A stretch of 64,000 nucleotides of DNA, taken from positions 62,001-126,000 of the forward strand of contig JADJYW010000001.1 of assembly GCA_016719605.1 (NCBI GenBank), in the 5' to 3' direction. Below the pieces are notes generated by a model. The model had not been told where the DNA came from. It saw only the letters and a program-made list of their open reading frames with translations, and did not search any database. The position numbers were made by a program, and so were the translations under genes. The stretch comes from Lewinellaceae bacterium. Lineage in GTDB: Bacteria; Bacteroidota; Bacteroidia; Chitinophagales; Saprospiraceae. Position 1 is the stretch's first letter. Each line of letters starts with the position of its first letter. Of the stretch, positions 39,901-48,900 are shown in pieces.

Positions 39901-40463
39901 TGAATGCCGTACCGAATCAACCGGCATTGTGCAGCGGTGACGCAACTGCAGCAATAACCTTTACCGGCTCAATCCCGGGCACGGTGTACAACTGGACAAA
40001 CAGCAACCCGAGCATCGGCCTTGCCGCGAGCGGTACGGGCAACATCCCGTCGTTTGTCACGCAGAACGTTTCATCCAATATCCAGACGGCCATTATCACG
40101 GTAACGCCGTCGCTGGTCACGGGTGGCGGCTCCTGCGCAGGTACCCCGATTACATTTACCTACACAGTTTACCCGCGTCCGCTGGTGAATGTAGGCGCCG
40201 ACATAACGATCTGCGAGAACCAGTCGGCGTTTTTTGGCGGCTGCACTGGGCGGCGGCGCGACAGGCGGAACGTGGAGTGGCGGCGTGGGCCAGTTTGTTA
40301 CAGCAAACGCCCCGGTCACGACGTACATACCTGCAGCGAGCGAGTACGGGACGACGGTGACGCTGACATTTACGAGCAACGATCCTGCGGGGCCATGTCC
40401 GTCGGTATCGGATGCACTTCAACTGACGATCAACACGCTTCCGCTGGTGTTTGCGGGCAATGA
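33981..40463 (+). CDS. Giant beta-helix/SprB-like/PKD-like T9SS protein, first part (frameshift at 40230)
   Basis: Third giant. The start ATG at 33981 (or 33990) precedes a signal peptide ending LQAQ. Residues about 45-735 form an Asn-rich right-handed beta-helix (many NNTI/NNxI turns) ending DMGADEGG. A beta-sandwich (DLTGPSIQYTNI...YFVVAQDI), Ig-like T9SS domains, a discoid-like region, short PKD/SprB-like repeats (TYLWSTGETTTAI, ATPNGNGLVQGQ) and five PKD-like domains (38760-40190) follow. True coding ends near 40230, where six T's replace the five found in the intact paralog at 53696; the frame then runs to a false stop at 40463. The protein continues in the next segment. Compared with its paralog, a 44-residue in-frame piece is missing near 38655. 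Likely a surface adhesin; SprB-like repeats occur in gliding adhesins of this phylum. Confidence 0.85.
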   Translation: MRSMYKTYTSCLFSSLQGIQQHAVRAFVLTGLGLFGLFAQSLQAQITVTATGGNMNANYTTLADAVTAINGGVHTGTITVNVVAGHTEISDIPEITFTGTAANPVVIQKSGAGANPVITRLTAGTVASSTTIGSNGDGIIVINGGDYITFDGINVATDPAFAGVGFMEYGYYLKKASGTDACKNVTIKNCAITLNKAAIYSFGVFVSNISGTATVTVTSTEGRSENIKIFNNTISNAYGGVQLRGFASAAPYDFYDQNIEVGQDGGNTITDFGGAGSAVYGIYTIYQNNCKLNNNTITGGNGTTTVLYGIFISTSNNGSYDINNNNITLTSNSTTSQLTGIYTTIGTTGNTSNTVNVSGNTLTGFQRPGATSGVTYFIYSTSNAPFNFNITNNTIGNCSFPGTGTIYGIYQISTPPNIVIDSNVISNITRESTTSTSLFYGISTTGSSTTHNATISNNVIHTLTGNGSTGAVGGISLGTINMGNVFKNKIYNITSDNASGVVYGMAVGSVANANIYNNLIGDLKTPNTGSSTPAAPSLRGINITSTLANSNINLSYNTIFLNAISAGTDFGSAGVFATGSATATSASLTMRNNIIVNGSTPNGTGNSVAYQRSTTSLANYNTASNNNMFYAGAPGTNNLIFFDGTNADQTIVAFKNRVAPAETNSVTENPTFLTTNGNSPNFLHLNAAIPTQAESGGINVAGIQEDYDGDIRAGNPGYVGMGAAPDMGADEGGFIGIDLTGPSIQYTNITNSICVTPVTLSATVTDATGVNTAGGTKPRIWYKKSTEDNVLPASNTSASNGWKYVEASNSSSPFTFSPDYSLLTGAVVAGDVIQYFVVAQDIVVPPNVGTNVAVYPAGYVPASVALAMDAFPVSGVKSYTILASPTTLTASASPDAICITGDVQLTLGGDPSIGAQYQWESSPAGLNMWTPIAGANMASSTVTGITASTDFRCVVSCGGVPVAASPSSIASVVVSSPAILTTTPGSECGPGPVSVTLGATASPGAIIDWYSAPSGGVSLGSGPTFVTPPLTTTTDFYVAANDGGSSANTGLPAALPTATSGAGTTNFGLVFDAISAFTLHQVTMYPVSAAANTPGTVTMDIVDGTGAILHSLVVDVFGNPANMPVAQTVTLDFSIAPGTNLKLRPGARSASITGLLFEPSAAAPGGNYGYPFSVPGVVNILHSTLTAPPANTPRLDLYYYFYNWVVTTGCETPRVPVTATIVNDPPSCPSSFSVCIDEPAFALTGAAPAGGVYSGNGVSSGIFNPAVAGIGTHTITYTSCGLNCTFNITVDALPIASIAIAETSGISDNDGILCAGASATLTASGGSTYLWSTGETTTAIVVSTAGTYTVIVTGSNGCTSIASAGISVNPLPVAVVTPDNITICAGSPVILTASGGSGYLWAPGGETTESISVNASGQYTVTVTDGNGCTDSAVATVDLAPSPVLSETHIEPTTCVASNGSINLIVTGGIGPFTYNWATPNGNGLVQGQEDQSGLTVGTYIVTVTGANACTATLAISLIGPGGCDACPVIGTLNATPGGVCVNESVTLTASNLVDMGSSFATGDTYYIYAILDQLPVDPSCRPSATVALIVVDIPSVNAVSSQTVCAGSNTAAVNFSGPVPGTNYNWTNDNPAIGLAAAGTGNIASFTAINNGTAPITATITVTPVTDPSTGAVCTGQSITFTITVNPVPSVNAVSSPTYCNGAAVPSVVFTSNVPGATFAWSRTNEAIGLAPVNGVGNVPAFTATNATNAALTSTFTVVASYTNNGVTCTGTPIQFAITVNPTPTVSATPTSQTVCNGAATTAINFTGTVGGTVFNWTNNNPAIGLAANGSSSSIPSFTAINNGGAPVTATITVTPTYTNNGVFCSGTPVSVTITVNPAAQVNQPANVSTCGGVLTTVNFTTTTPGTTYSWTNSNTAIGLAASGTGNISFTAAVVAAATTGTITVTPNYTNNGVSCPGIPRTFTILVDPLPTVNAVPNQPALCSGDATAAITFTGSIPGTVYNWTNSNPSIGLAASGTGNIPSFVTQNVSSNIQTAIITVTPSLVTGGGSCAGTPITFTYTVYPRPLVNVGADITICENQSAFFGGCTGRRRDRRNVEWRRGPVCYSKRPGHDVHTCSERVRDDGDADIYEQRSCGAMSVGIGCTSTDDQHASAGVCGQ

Positions 40464-43400
40464 TATCAAAGTATGCCCGGGGGCGACGTTGGACTTGTCG
40501 CTGTTAGGCTCGACGATCGAGGCCAACGGCAGCGGCGTGACTACGGGCACCTGGACATCAAGCGGTAGCGGGCAGTTTTTGCCAAGTGCGGCCTTCCCGG
40601 GTGCAACGACGTATGTACCGAGCGCAGCAGATTACGCAGCCGGCTTTGTGTTGTTGACGCTGACGAGCGCGGATCCCGACGGTCCTTGCGGCGCGGTGAG
40701 CGATTTTCTGCGCTTAGGCTTCAAGCAGAGTGCGGCGCCGGTGTGCAACGACAACGTACAGGTATCGCTGGACTCCAGCGGCACGGCGCTCATTGAGCCG
40801 GACATGCTTTTGGAAGGCACGTTTGAATATGAATTCTACACCGTGAGTGTTCTGCAAAACAACCAGAGCATCGGCAACACGGTGAATTGCTCGCATGTTG
40901 GCCAGACGCTTCAGGTTCGGATCACGGACATCTGCACGGGCAATATCTGCTGGGGCACCATCAAGATTGAAGACAAGTTGCCGCCGAAGATGACGTGCAA
41001 CAACTACAACCTGGTGTGCGTGGTGGACAACTACGACCCGAATTATATCCTGAACACCCTGGGTGTTCAAAATGCGTTCCCGACGGTGCAGGAGAACTGC
41101 CCGCCGGCGACACTGGAATATGTGGATGACTTCACGGATCTGGACTGCACGCAGCAGTTCAGCGCGCGGATTCGCCGCACCTGGACCGCCACGGACGGTA
41201 GCGGGAACAAAAGTTCGTGCATCCAGACGATCAATTTCGAGCGTCGGGGCGTGAACCAGGTATTGTTCCCTTCGGATGTCACGGTGAGTTGCGAGGGCGG
41301 CGTGAACACATCTCCGACGGCTACGGGCGCACCGTACTTCACGGCCTTCGGCCAGAACTGGCCGATCCTTCCGACGGTAGGTGCCTGCGAGATACAGACA
41401 GCGTTTGTAGACCAGGATTTGCCGGTGTGCGACGGTACCTACAAAAAACTCCGGACGTGGACGGTGTACGATTGGTGCCTGCCGACGAAGCCGGATGCTC
41501 CGAACCAAAATCCGCAGTATTTTATCCAGGTGATCAAAGTAGAAGACTCGAGTGGCCCGGTGATGGCTTGCCCGGCGAACCTGACGGTGGGCACGGACGC
41601 CAACGGCTGCTGCGCCTCGACGGATTTGCCGGATGTAATTGTGGAAGACGCCTGCTCGCGGATCAAAGGGGCTACAGCACGCATCGTCGTGCGCGACCCG
41701 GTCACGAACATGGTATTGAATACCTACGAGTTTAACGGCTCGATACAGGATTTTTCGGGTAACAACCATTGGGATGCAGATACGCTGGTAGCATTCGGTC
41801 AGACGGATTGCCTGCCCTTGGGCGCACATGTAGTTACCTACGCCGTACAGGACGATTGCGATAACATTCGGACATGCACCTACCGCCTGACGGTAGACGA
41901 CCGGACGGCTCCCGTTCCGGCGTGCGACGACTTTACCAATGTTTCGCTGGGCGTTAGCGGGGAAGCGTATGTAAACGCGACGACGTTCGACGACGGCTCG
42001 TACGACAACTGCGGCACAGTATCGTTCAAAGCCCGTCGGATGGACTCCAACGGGTGCCAGTCGAACGGTCAGTTCCACGATCAGGTGCTGTTCTGCTGCG
42101 AGGATATCGGCGACACGATCACGGTTGTGCTTCGGGTATACGACATCGTAACCCAGAGCGGCTCGGTATCGCTGACGTACGAAGAACTCAACTCGAACGA
42201 GTGTATGGTACAGGTGTTTATTGAGGATAAAATCAAACCTTTCTGCAAACCACCGGCGCATGTGACGGTATCGTGCGAGAATTTTGACCCGAGCCTGTGG
42301 GCCTACGGCTTTGCAACAGCGGAAGACAACTGCTGCGTGGACACGATCACGGAGAGCCGGAACATAGCGCTGTTCGACACGGTGTGTAACCGTGGAACGC
42401 TGACGCGGACCTTCCGTGCGTTCGACTGCGGCGGTTCGTCCAGTTCGTGCACGCAGCGCGTGGTGGTGACGTACACGCAGGACTACTTTGTACGCTTCCC
42501 GGACGATAAGATCGTGACGTCGTGCAACGGTATTCCCGACTACGGTCAGCCGACATTCTTCGGCGAGAACTGCGAATTGCTGGGTGTATCGCACGAAGAC
42601 GAAGTGTTCACGGTGGTACCCGACGCCTGCTTCAAGATCGAGCGGACGTGGACGGTAATCAACTGGTGCACATACGACCCGAACTTAGGTTGCACGGATG
42701 TTCCAAACCCGAACCCGAATCCGGCGACGAACGCCCCGCAGAACCTTCCCGGCCCGATTATTTCGCCGGCCGGCACGCCTGCACCGTGGAACCCGACGAC
42801 GGTAGCCGTTACGCCGGGCGCTACGCCCACAAACTACGCGGTGTTCTACACCGGCGGTATGTACAACGGCGTACAAATACCGAACATCGGCAGCAACAAC
42901 TGCTACCGGTACAAGCAAATCATCAAAGTAATAGACACGCAGAAGCCGATCATCGCGAACTGCCCGGCCAGCCCGGATACGATTTGTGACATAACGGCGA
43001 ACGCCGGTGACCTGTGGAACGAGATGTCCTGGTGGGACAACACGACAAAAAGCCACGACCTGTGCGAGGCGCCGACGGATCTTTCGATCACGGCTACGGA
43101 CCTGTGCTCGGACTCTGCGGTGAACATCCGCTACCTGTTGTTCCTGGACCTGGATGGCGACGGCACGATGGAGACGATGATCAACAGCAATCAGACCGGT
43201 ATTGCTGGTCTGGGCTGGAACGCCGTACCGTTTGGCAACGCCGGCGGTGGCGCGGGCACACTTCGTCCGTTCGACGAGCGTCCGGTACCTGCGAACCAGA
43301 AGTATGGTTTTGCGTTGCAGACGACGACGAGCGGTGTGAACAAGACCGGTTCGGTACGCTGGAACACGCAGCAGGCACAGGGCACGTATGTGGTACCTGA

Positions 43401-45051
43401 ATTGCCGTACGGCGTACACAAAATCAAGTGGTTTGTAGAAGACGGCTGCGGCAACGAGCAGACCTGCGAGTACATCTTCGAGGTGAAGGACTGCAAGAAA
43501 CCTACGGTAGTTTGCATCAATGGTCTGAGTGTGAATATCATGCCGACGAAGATGGTGGCGCTGTGGGATACAGACTTCCTGCAGTACACGGAAGACAACT
43601 GCACGCCTGCCAACCGTTTGGTTACAGCCATACGCAAGGCTGGTCAGGGCACGGGTTTCCCGCGCAACCCGGATAACACACCACAAAAAGTGGTTACGTT
43701 CACCTGCAATGAGTTGGGCAAACAGAATGTTGAATTGTGGTCAATTGACCTGGCCGGCAACGCGGACTTCTGTCTGACGTATGTTGAGGTACAAGATAAT
43801 ATGCAGAATTGCTCCAGCGTGCACGGCACAGTAGCGGGAACATTGACGACAGAATCGGGCAACGGCCTGGAGGACGCCACGGTGTCCGTGGGTGGTCTGA
43901 CCGGGACGACGGATGCGCAGGGCGCATACATCGTGAACGGTCTTCCTTACGGCGCCGACCACACGGTAACGCCGCTGAAAGACAACGATCCGCTGAACGG
44001 CGTTTCGACGTTTGACCTGGTGCTGATCAACAAACACATTCTGGGTCTGGAGCCGCTGAACAGCCCGTACAAAATGATCGCTGCGGATGCCAACAACAGC
44101 CGTTCGATCACGACCTTCGATATCGTTGAGTTGCGCAAACTGATCCTGGGTATTTACACGGAGTTGCCCAACAACACGTCGTGGCGTTTTGTAGACAAGG
44201 GCTATTCCTTCCCGAACCAGTCCAATCCGTTCCAGACGCTGTTCCCGGAAACGAAGCAGATCGCGAACATGGCGACGAGCCAGATGGCAGAGGACTTCTG
44301 GTCGGTGAAAGTGGGCGACGTGAACGGCAACGCCGTGACGAGCAGCCTGACGAGCACGGAAGACCGCACGGCGGGTACCTTGTTGTTCAATGTTAGCCCC
44401 ACCCCGACCCTCCCCAACAGGGAGGGGGCGCTCACGGTGAAAGCCGGCGAGATATTCACGGTGGACTTCAAAGCTGCCGAGCAGGTACAGGGTTACCAGT
44501 TCACGCTGAACCACCCGGGTCTGGAGTTGGTAGACGTGACGCCGGGCGCTGAAATGAGCATGGCCAACTTCGGTGTGTTTGCCGCTGAGCAGGCCGTTAC
44601 GACGAGCTGGGACGGCAACGTCAAGGGTGCGTTTTCGCTGACGTTCCGTGCCACGGCATCGGGCGATTTGAGCCGGATGCTGGGCGTATCGGGTCGGATC
44701 ACGAAGGCTGAGGCGTACAATAGCGGCGCAGAGCGTCTGCAGGTAGGCTTCCGCTTCAACAGCGCGAACGGTTCGACGATCACGGGTCTGGGCTTCGAGT
44801 TGTACCAGAACCAGCCGAACCCGTTTGTGAACAAGACGCAGATTGGTTTCCACTTGCCGGAAGCAACAGCAGCGACGCTGACGATCTTCGACGAGACAGG
44901 CCGCACGATATTCACACAAAAAGGCGACTTCGCCAAGGGCTACAACGCCGTGACGGTAGACCGTTCGGTACTGACTGCCACGGGTGTGCTGTTCTACAAA
45001 ATAGAAACAGCGAAAGACAGCGCCGTGAAAACGATGATACAGATGAAGTAG
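40234..45051 (+). CDS. Giant beta-helix T9SS protein, second part: shared tail with dockerin-, cohesin-like and sorting domains
   Basis: This continues the protein that starts at 33981 after a one-base insertion in a T run; the full gene would encode about 3,690 residues. It carries the tail shared by all four giants: a VCNDNVQVSLD module, Cys-rich HYR-like modules (MACPANLTVGTDANGCC, CNRGTLTRTF), a carboxypeptidase-regulatory-like domain (43830-43960), dockerin-like loops (43975-44190), a linker with the palindrome (read LPNREGA), a cohesin-like domain (44440-44720) and a T9SS type A sorting domain (44785-45048, ending KTMIQMK). At nucleotide level it is almost identical to 53716-58487, which suggests recent duplication or gene conversion. 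The ATG at 40234 is not a real start. Confidence 0.85.
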   Translation: MAAALGGGATGGTWSGGVGQFVTANAPVTTYIPAASEYGTTVTLTFTSNDPAGPCPSVSDALQLTINTLPLVFAGNDIKVCPGATLDLSLLGSTIEANGSGVTTGTWTSSGSGQFLPSAAFPGATTYVPSAADYAAGFVLLTLTSADPDGPCGAVSDFLRLGFKQSAAPVCNDNVQVSLDSSGTALIEPDMLLEGTFEYEFYTVSVLQNNQSIGNTVNCSHVGQTLQVRITDICTGNICWGTIKIEDKLPPKMTCNNYNLVCVVDNYDPNYILNTLGVQNAFPTVQENCPPATLEYVDDFTDLDCTQQFSARIRRTWTATDGSGNKSSCIQTINFERRGVNQVLFPSDVTVSCEGGVNTSPTATGAPYFTAFGQNWPILPTVGACEIQTAFVDQDLPVCDGTYKKLRTWTVYDWCLPTKPDAPNQNPQYFIQVIKVEDSSGPVMACPANLTVGTDANGCCASTDLPDVIVEDACSRIKGATARIVVRDPVTNMVLNTYEFNGSIQDFSGNNHWDADTLVAFGQTDCLPLGAHVVTYAVQDDCDNIRTCTYRLTVDDRTAPVPACDDFTNVSLGVSGEAYVNATTFDDGSYDNCGTVSFKARRMDSNGCQSNGQFHDQVLFCCEDIGDTITVVLRVYDIVTQSGSVSLTYEELNSNECMVQVFIEDKIKPFCKPPAHVTVSCENFDPSLWAYGFATAEDNCCVDTITESRNIALFDTVCNRGTLTRTFRAFDCGGSSSSCTQRVVVTYTQDYFVRFPDDKIVTSCNGIPDYGQPTFFGENCELLGVSHEDEVFTVVPDACFKIERTWTVINWCTYDPNLGCTDVPNPNPNPATNAPQNLPGPIISPAGTPAPWNPTTVAVTPGATPTNYAVFYTGGMYNGVQIPNIGSNNCYRYKQIIKVIDTQKPIIANCPASPDTICDITANAGDLWNEMSWWDNTTKSHDLCEAPTDLSITATDLCSDSAVNIRYLLFLDLDGDGTMETMINSNQTGIAGLGWNAVPFGNAGGGAGTLRPFDERPVPANQKYGFALQTTTSGVNKTGSVRWNTQQAQGTYVVPELPYGVHKIKWFVEDGCGNEQTCEYIFEVKDCKKPTVVCINGLSVNIMPTKMVALWDTDFLQYTEDNCTPANRLVTAIRKAGQGTGFPRNPDNTPQKVVTFTCNELGKQNVELWSIDLAGNADFCLTYVEVQDNMQNCSSVHGTVAGTLTTESGNGLEDATVSVGGLTGTTDAQGAYIVNGLPYGADHTVTPLKDNDPLNGVSTFDLVLINKHILGLEPLNSPYKMIAADANNSRSITTFDIVELRKLILGIYTELPNNTSWRFVDKGYSFPNQSNPFQTLFPETKQIANMATSQMAEDFWSVKVGDVNGNAVTSSLTSTEDRTAGTLLFNVSPTPTLPNREGALTVKAGEIFTVDFKAAEQVQGYQFTLNHPGLELVDVTPGAEMSMANFGVFAAEQAVTTSWDGNVKGAFSLTFRATASGDLSRMLGVSGRITKAEAYNSGAERLQVGFRFNSANGSTITGLGFELYQNQPNPFVNKTQIGFHLPEATAATLTIFDETGRTIFTQKGDFAKGYNAVTVDRSVLTATGVLFYKIETAKDSAVKTMIQMK
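44408..44426. repeat. GC-rich palindrome inside coding sequence (copy 3)
   Basis: CCCTCCC-CAACA-GGGAGGG has perfect 7-bp arms and is read in frame as LPNREGA. The nearly identical paralog at 57860-57868 has a short GCAAGACCG in its place, 30 bp shorter in total, so presence or absence of the element is directly visible between two close copies. Confidence 0.85.
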
Positions 45052-45058
45052 GGGGAGG

Positions 45059-45108
45059 GGCAAGGGGCAAAAGGCGAGGCGTAAAAACCTTGCGATTTGC
45101 CCCTTGCC
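45059..45108 (+). terminator. Inverted repeat/terminator after third giant
   Basis: Perfect 13-bp arms (GGCAAGGGGCAAA / TTTGCCCCTTGCC) flank a 24-base loop just after the stop at 45051. No strong T run follows immediately, so terminator function is likely but not certain. The fourth giant has a related hairpin at the same place. Confidence 0.55.
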
Positions 45109-45285
45109 AACTTGCTTTCAAAAACTGGCTTGTTTTTTGTTCGAGGTTTACAAATAGGGTACTGGTTTTCCGGCACATTTGCTAATTGCGTCAGCTATGT
45201 AAGGCTGGCGATTGGCCGATGCGCTGTGCTGGTTTTTCAGTTCCGGTGTTTTTTGGGCAAAAAGTATTGAATTGAAAAATTAGCG

Positions 45286-45293
45286 TACTTTCG
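45286..45293 (+). promoter_or_regulatory. Candidate -7 element (TACTTTCG) for the small secreted gene
   Basis: TACTTTCGCCC lies 56 bp upstream of the ATG at 45349, with a TTG at 45267-45269. It differs from TAnnTTTG by one base, and the same TACnTTCGC form recurs upstream of two other genes in this window (59525 and 63300). Confidence 0.4.
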
Positions 45294-45348
45294 CCCTGTC
45301 TTTAATCCATGCATTTCAGGTATTTTCTCTTATAACTTGTTGGTTCTC

Positions 45349-45825
45349 ATGAAAAAAACAGTTACAACTCTCTCCTTTTCGGCGAATGGGATGATGAGCA
45401 GATTGGCGCTTGCCCTGCTACTTTTTGCATTCTCCAGCGCCGTGGCCTTTGGCCAAAGCAATGATTTCAGGGAAGAAATTGGTGATCTTTCCTCGATTGT
45501 CTGGAAAACGTCTACCGGCATTGATGTGGTGGTCGCTGAAGAAAACGCACGGTTAGCAGTAGTTCTAAGCCAACCCGGTTTGCAGCAGCAGGATCGGTCG
45601 TTGTTCCTTTCCTACCAACGGCTCGTGGGCTACGTTCAGTCCGCTGCGCAGGCCGGTACTCCGTTGGATGCGGCCATTTTCAAGAGCTACGAAAAAGTGC
45701 TCGCGGAGGTACCGCACGATGTGAATCTCAAGCACTTGCCTGATGGCGCCCTGATGACGCTTGTTCCCGGATTGTTGGAACTGCTTTCCCAAGTGCCGAC
45801 GCCTGAAATACTTATTGGTCAATAA
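45349..45825 (+). CDS. Small secreted protein of unknown function (158 aa)
   Basis: I do not recognise this protein. It starts MKKTVTTLSFSANG; a hydrophobic stretch LALALLLFAFSSAVAFGQ ends in a signal peptidase I-like site. The mature part (about 125 residues) appears mostly helical, with no cysteine and no T9SS sorting domain. It reads FREEIGDLSSIVWKTSTGIDVVV near the start and ends LPDGALMTLVPGLLELLSQ. An in-frame ATG four codons upstream (45337) is less likely because it does not begin a signal peptide cleanly. It lies between two giant paralogs in the same orientation, 92 bp ahead of the next one, so co-transcription with 45918 is possible. A periplasmic helper for its giant neighbour is conceivable but unproven. 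Confidence 0.75.
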   Translation: MKKTVTTLSFSANGMMSRLALALLLFAFSSAVAFGQSNDFREEIGDLSSIVWKTSTGIDVVVAEENARLAVVLSQPGLQQQDRSLFLSYQRLVGYVQSAAQAGTPLDAAIFKSYEKVLAEVPHDVNLKHLPDGALMTLVPGLLELLSQVPTPEILIGQ

Positions 45826-45917
45826 GTTTGATGTTTTGCCCGGAAGGGCATTTGGCGTTTTGGGCACCTGCTCTTGCGCTGCCATCTCGTTAATACTGTA
45901 CATAATCACTTCAACTC

Positions 45918-48900
45918 ATGAAAAATAATATACTCGCAAGCGGGCGCCTGGTCACCGCTGTTCTCTTTGGTGCATTCAGCCTTATTCTGGGACAAGTTTC
46001 TGCTCAAACTACGCTGTTATCGGCCTCCGGTGACGGCGGTTTTGAAAACGGCGCCACTTTTGGCGCTAACGGCTGGACCTTGGTAAACGGTGTAGGGGTC
46101 ACCAATCAGTGGTTTGTTGGCACAGCACCAGCCTTGTTCCCGGGTTCCAACAGTGCGTACATCAGTAATGACGTGGCAGGTGCCACGCACAATTACAGCA
46201 ATACTGCTGGTTCAATAGTGCATTTCTACCGCGATATAACGCTGCCTGCAGGGGAAACGAACCTCACCTATGGCTACCAGTGGTATGCACAAGGCGAGAG
46301 TACTTACGATTTTTTGCAGGTATCTGTCGGTTCAACATCCATAGTTCCGGTTGCCGCAAGCGGTGTTGCAGGTAGTGTAACAATTACCAATCCGCTTATC
46401 CCGGGTACCACCGTTATTGGTGCGCACAATTTGCAGGGAGCTGTACAGACGGTGAATGCGACGGTTTCCAGCGCGGCGTTTGGCAACTGTTTTGCCCCCG
46501 CTACGATCCGCATCTTCTTTACCTGGCGCAACGACGGATCGGCAGGTACCCAGCCTCCGGTTGCCATTGACAATATCTCGCTCGTTTCGGCAGTGCCTGT
46601 CGGCGGGCCACTCTCCGGTACAAAAACAGTAGGTCCGGCAGGCGATTATGCGACGTTGACGGCTGCGGTTGCTGCTGTAGCGCAAAATGGGGTTTCAACT
46701 CCAGTTATACTTGAACTTCAGGCCGACTATACCAGTGCAGGCGAAACATTTCCGATTGTACTGGCGGGCCTGGCATCCTGTAATCCTGTCAACTCAACAA
46801 ATACGGTTACGATTCGTCCGGCGGCCGGTGCGACAGCGCTTGCCATTACCGGAACAACAGCGGTACCGGCGATTGACATCAATACCGGCCAATGGTGGCG
46901 TATTGACGGACGTCCGGGTGGCGTAGGCTCGGCCAAAGAGTTGACCATCTCGAACACCAGTACTACCGGCCAGGCGGTGCGGCACATCAACGATGCCTCC
47001 AACAACATCATCCGCTATACCATTTTGCGCGGCGTGAATACATCTACCGCGAGTGGTGTGGTTTTGTTCAGTACAACCACGGGTGCCAACGGCAACGATA
47101 ATAACCTGATTGAGTTTTGCGATATCCGCGACGGCGCAACCAGCCCAATCAACTGTATATATTCTTCGGCCACCACCACAACGTTGGCGCAATACAACAA
47201 CAACAACACGATCAGCAACAACAATATTTTCAACTACTTCGGTGCTACCACTTCGCATACCGGTGTTTTCCTGGCGGGTGGCAACTCGGACTGGACGATT
47301 TCGGGCAATAGTTTTTACCAAACCGCCACGCGCTCGACAACCGCTACGGTAAGTGCGTTCCAGTCCAGCAGCACGTTGAACAACAACCTGACGGTGACAG
47401 GCAACTTCATCGGTGGTACGGAACCCAATGCCGGTGGTACGCCGATGACGTATATTGGCGGTACCATAATCCGCGCTTTTTTAGTGACCGTCGGTACGCT
47501 TTCTCCCAATAATTTCAACAGCAACACCTTCCAGAACATTTCGGTTACTTCCACCAGTACCTCTACGGCACAGTCATTGATCTCCTTGCTCAGTGGCCGG
47601 ATCAATTGCAATAGCAATACGATTGGAAGTCAGTCGGCCACCAACAATATTGTTTTTTCGCTTTCCGGTTCTGCCGCACGTTTGCAAGCCATTTTGGCGG
47701 GTACCGGTACGCCGGAGTTGACTACGATCAATGACAATACCATTGGCGGCATGGCGCTAATAGTCACTGGTGCGCCGGCGACGGTACCTGCATTTTTTGT
47801 CATATCCGTTCAGGGCACCACTGCCGGACACAATTTCACAGTGAACAACAACACTATTGGCAGCCCCACGGTGGCCAATAGCGTGACCAGCGATGCGAAC
47901 GGCACTTTGGCCGGCCTTATCTCTTTTTCAAATGCCCTTGGCCAGACCTATAACAACAATACGTTTGCCAACTTGACCAACACGAGTACAGGTACCGGCG
48001 CCAGTGTGAACGGGATGCTCTTGCAAGGTTCGGGTACAAGCCCGGCCTTTTTGGGATCGTTCAATGCGGTGGGCAATACCATCCGCAATCTGACGACTTC
48101 AAGCACCTCTGCTACGTTTATTTCGGCGGTAGGTATGTCGGTCAGCGGTACTGCCGAGACGGTGGGGGTGAGCAATATCGCCGAAAATACCCTCCATACT
48201 ATTGTAAACAATAGCCCGACAGCCGCCACTTTTGCTGCGGGCATGATTTTCAATGTGCCGTCTTTTGCCCCGTCAACGGTGACACGCAACTTTGTACACA
48301 GTTTGAACCTGAGTACTACGGTTACTACAGCCAATATCCGCGGCTTCCAGATTAACGGCGGTGTTGCGAACTATACCAACAACTTCATCCGTCTTGGTAT
48401 TGATGCCGGCGGTAACGATATCACGACCGGATACCTGATTACCGGTATCACGGAAGCCGGTACAGCGGCAAGCCGGATATCCCATAACAGTATTTACATA
48501 GGTGGCGCCGGTGTAGATGTAGGTTCCAATACCTTTGCTCTGACGGTGGGTTCGACAACCGCCGGGCGCAACTACCGCAGCAATATTCTGGTCAACGCCC
48601 GTTCCAACGGCGCCGGCGCCGGCAAACACTATGCGATCAACATACCGGGCGCAGCGCCTAATCCGGCAGGTGTAAACTCGGATTACAACTTGCTGCTGGC
48701 TACAGGAACCGGTGGTTTCACCGGCCTGTACAATGCCGTTGACCAAACAACGCTCGCGGATTGGCGTACGGCTACCGGTTTGGACTACAACAGTATCACC
48801 GGCAACCCGCAATTCATCAACCCGACGGGTTCGGTTGCAACACTTGATTTGCACATATCTGCGTCGAACCCGACTCCTGCAGAGGGCGGCGGCGTTGTAG

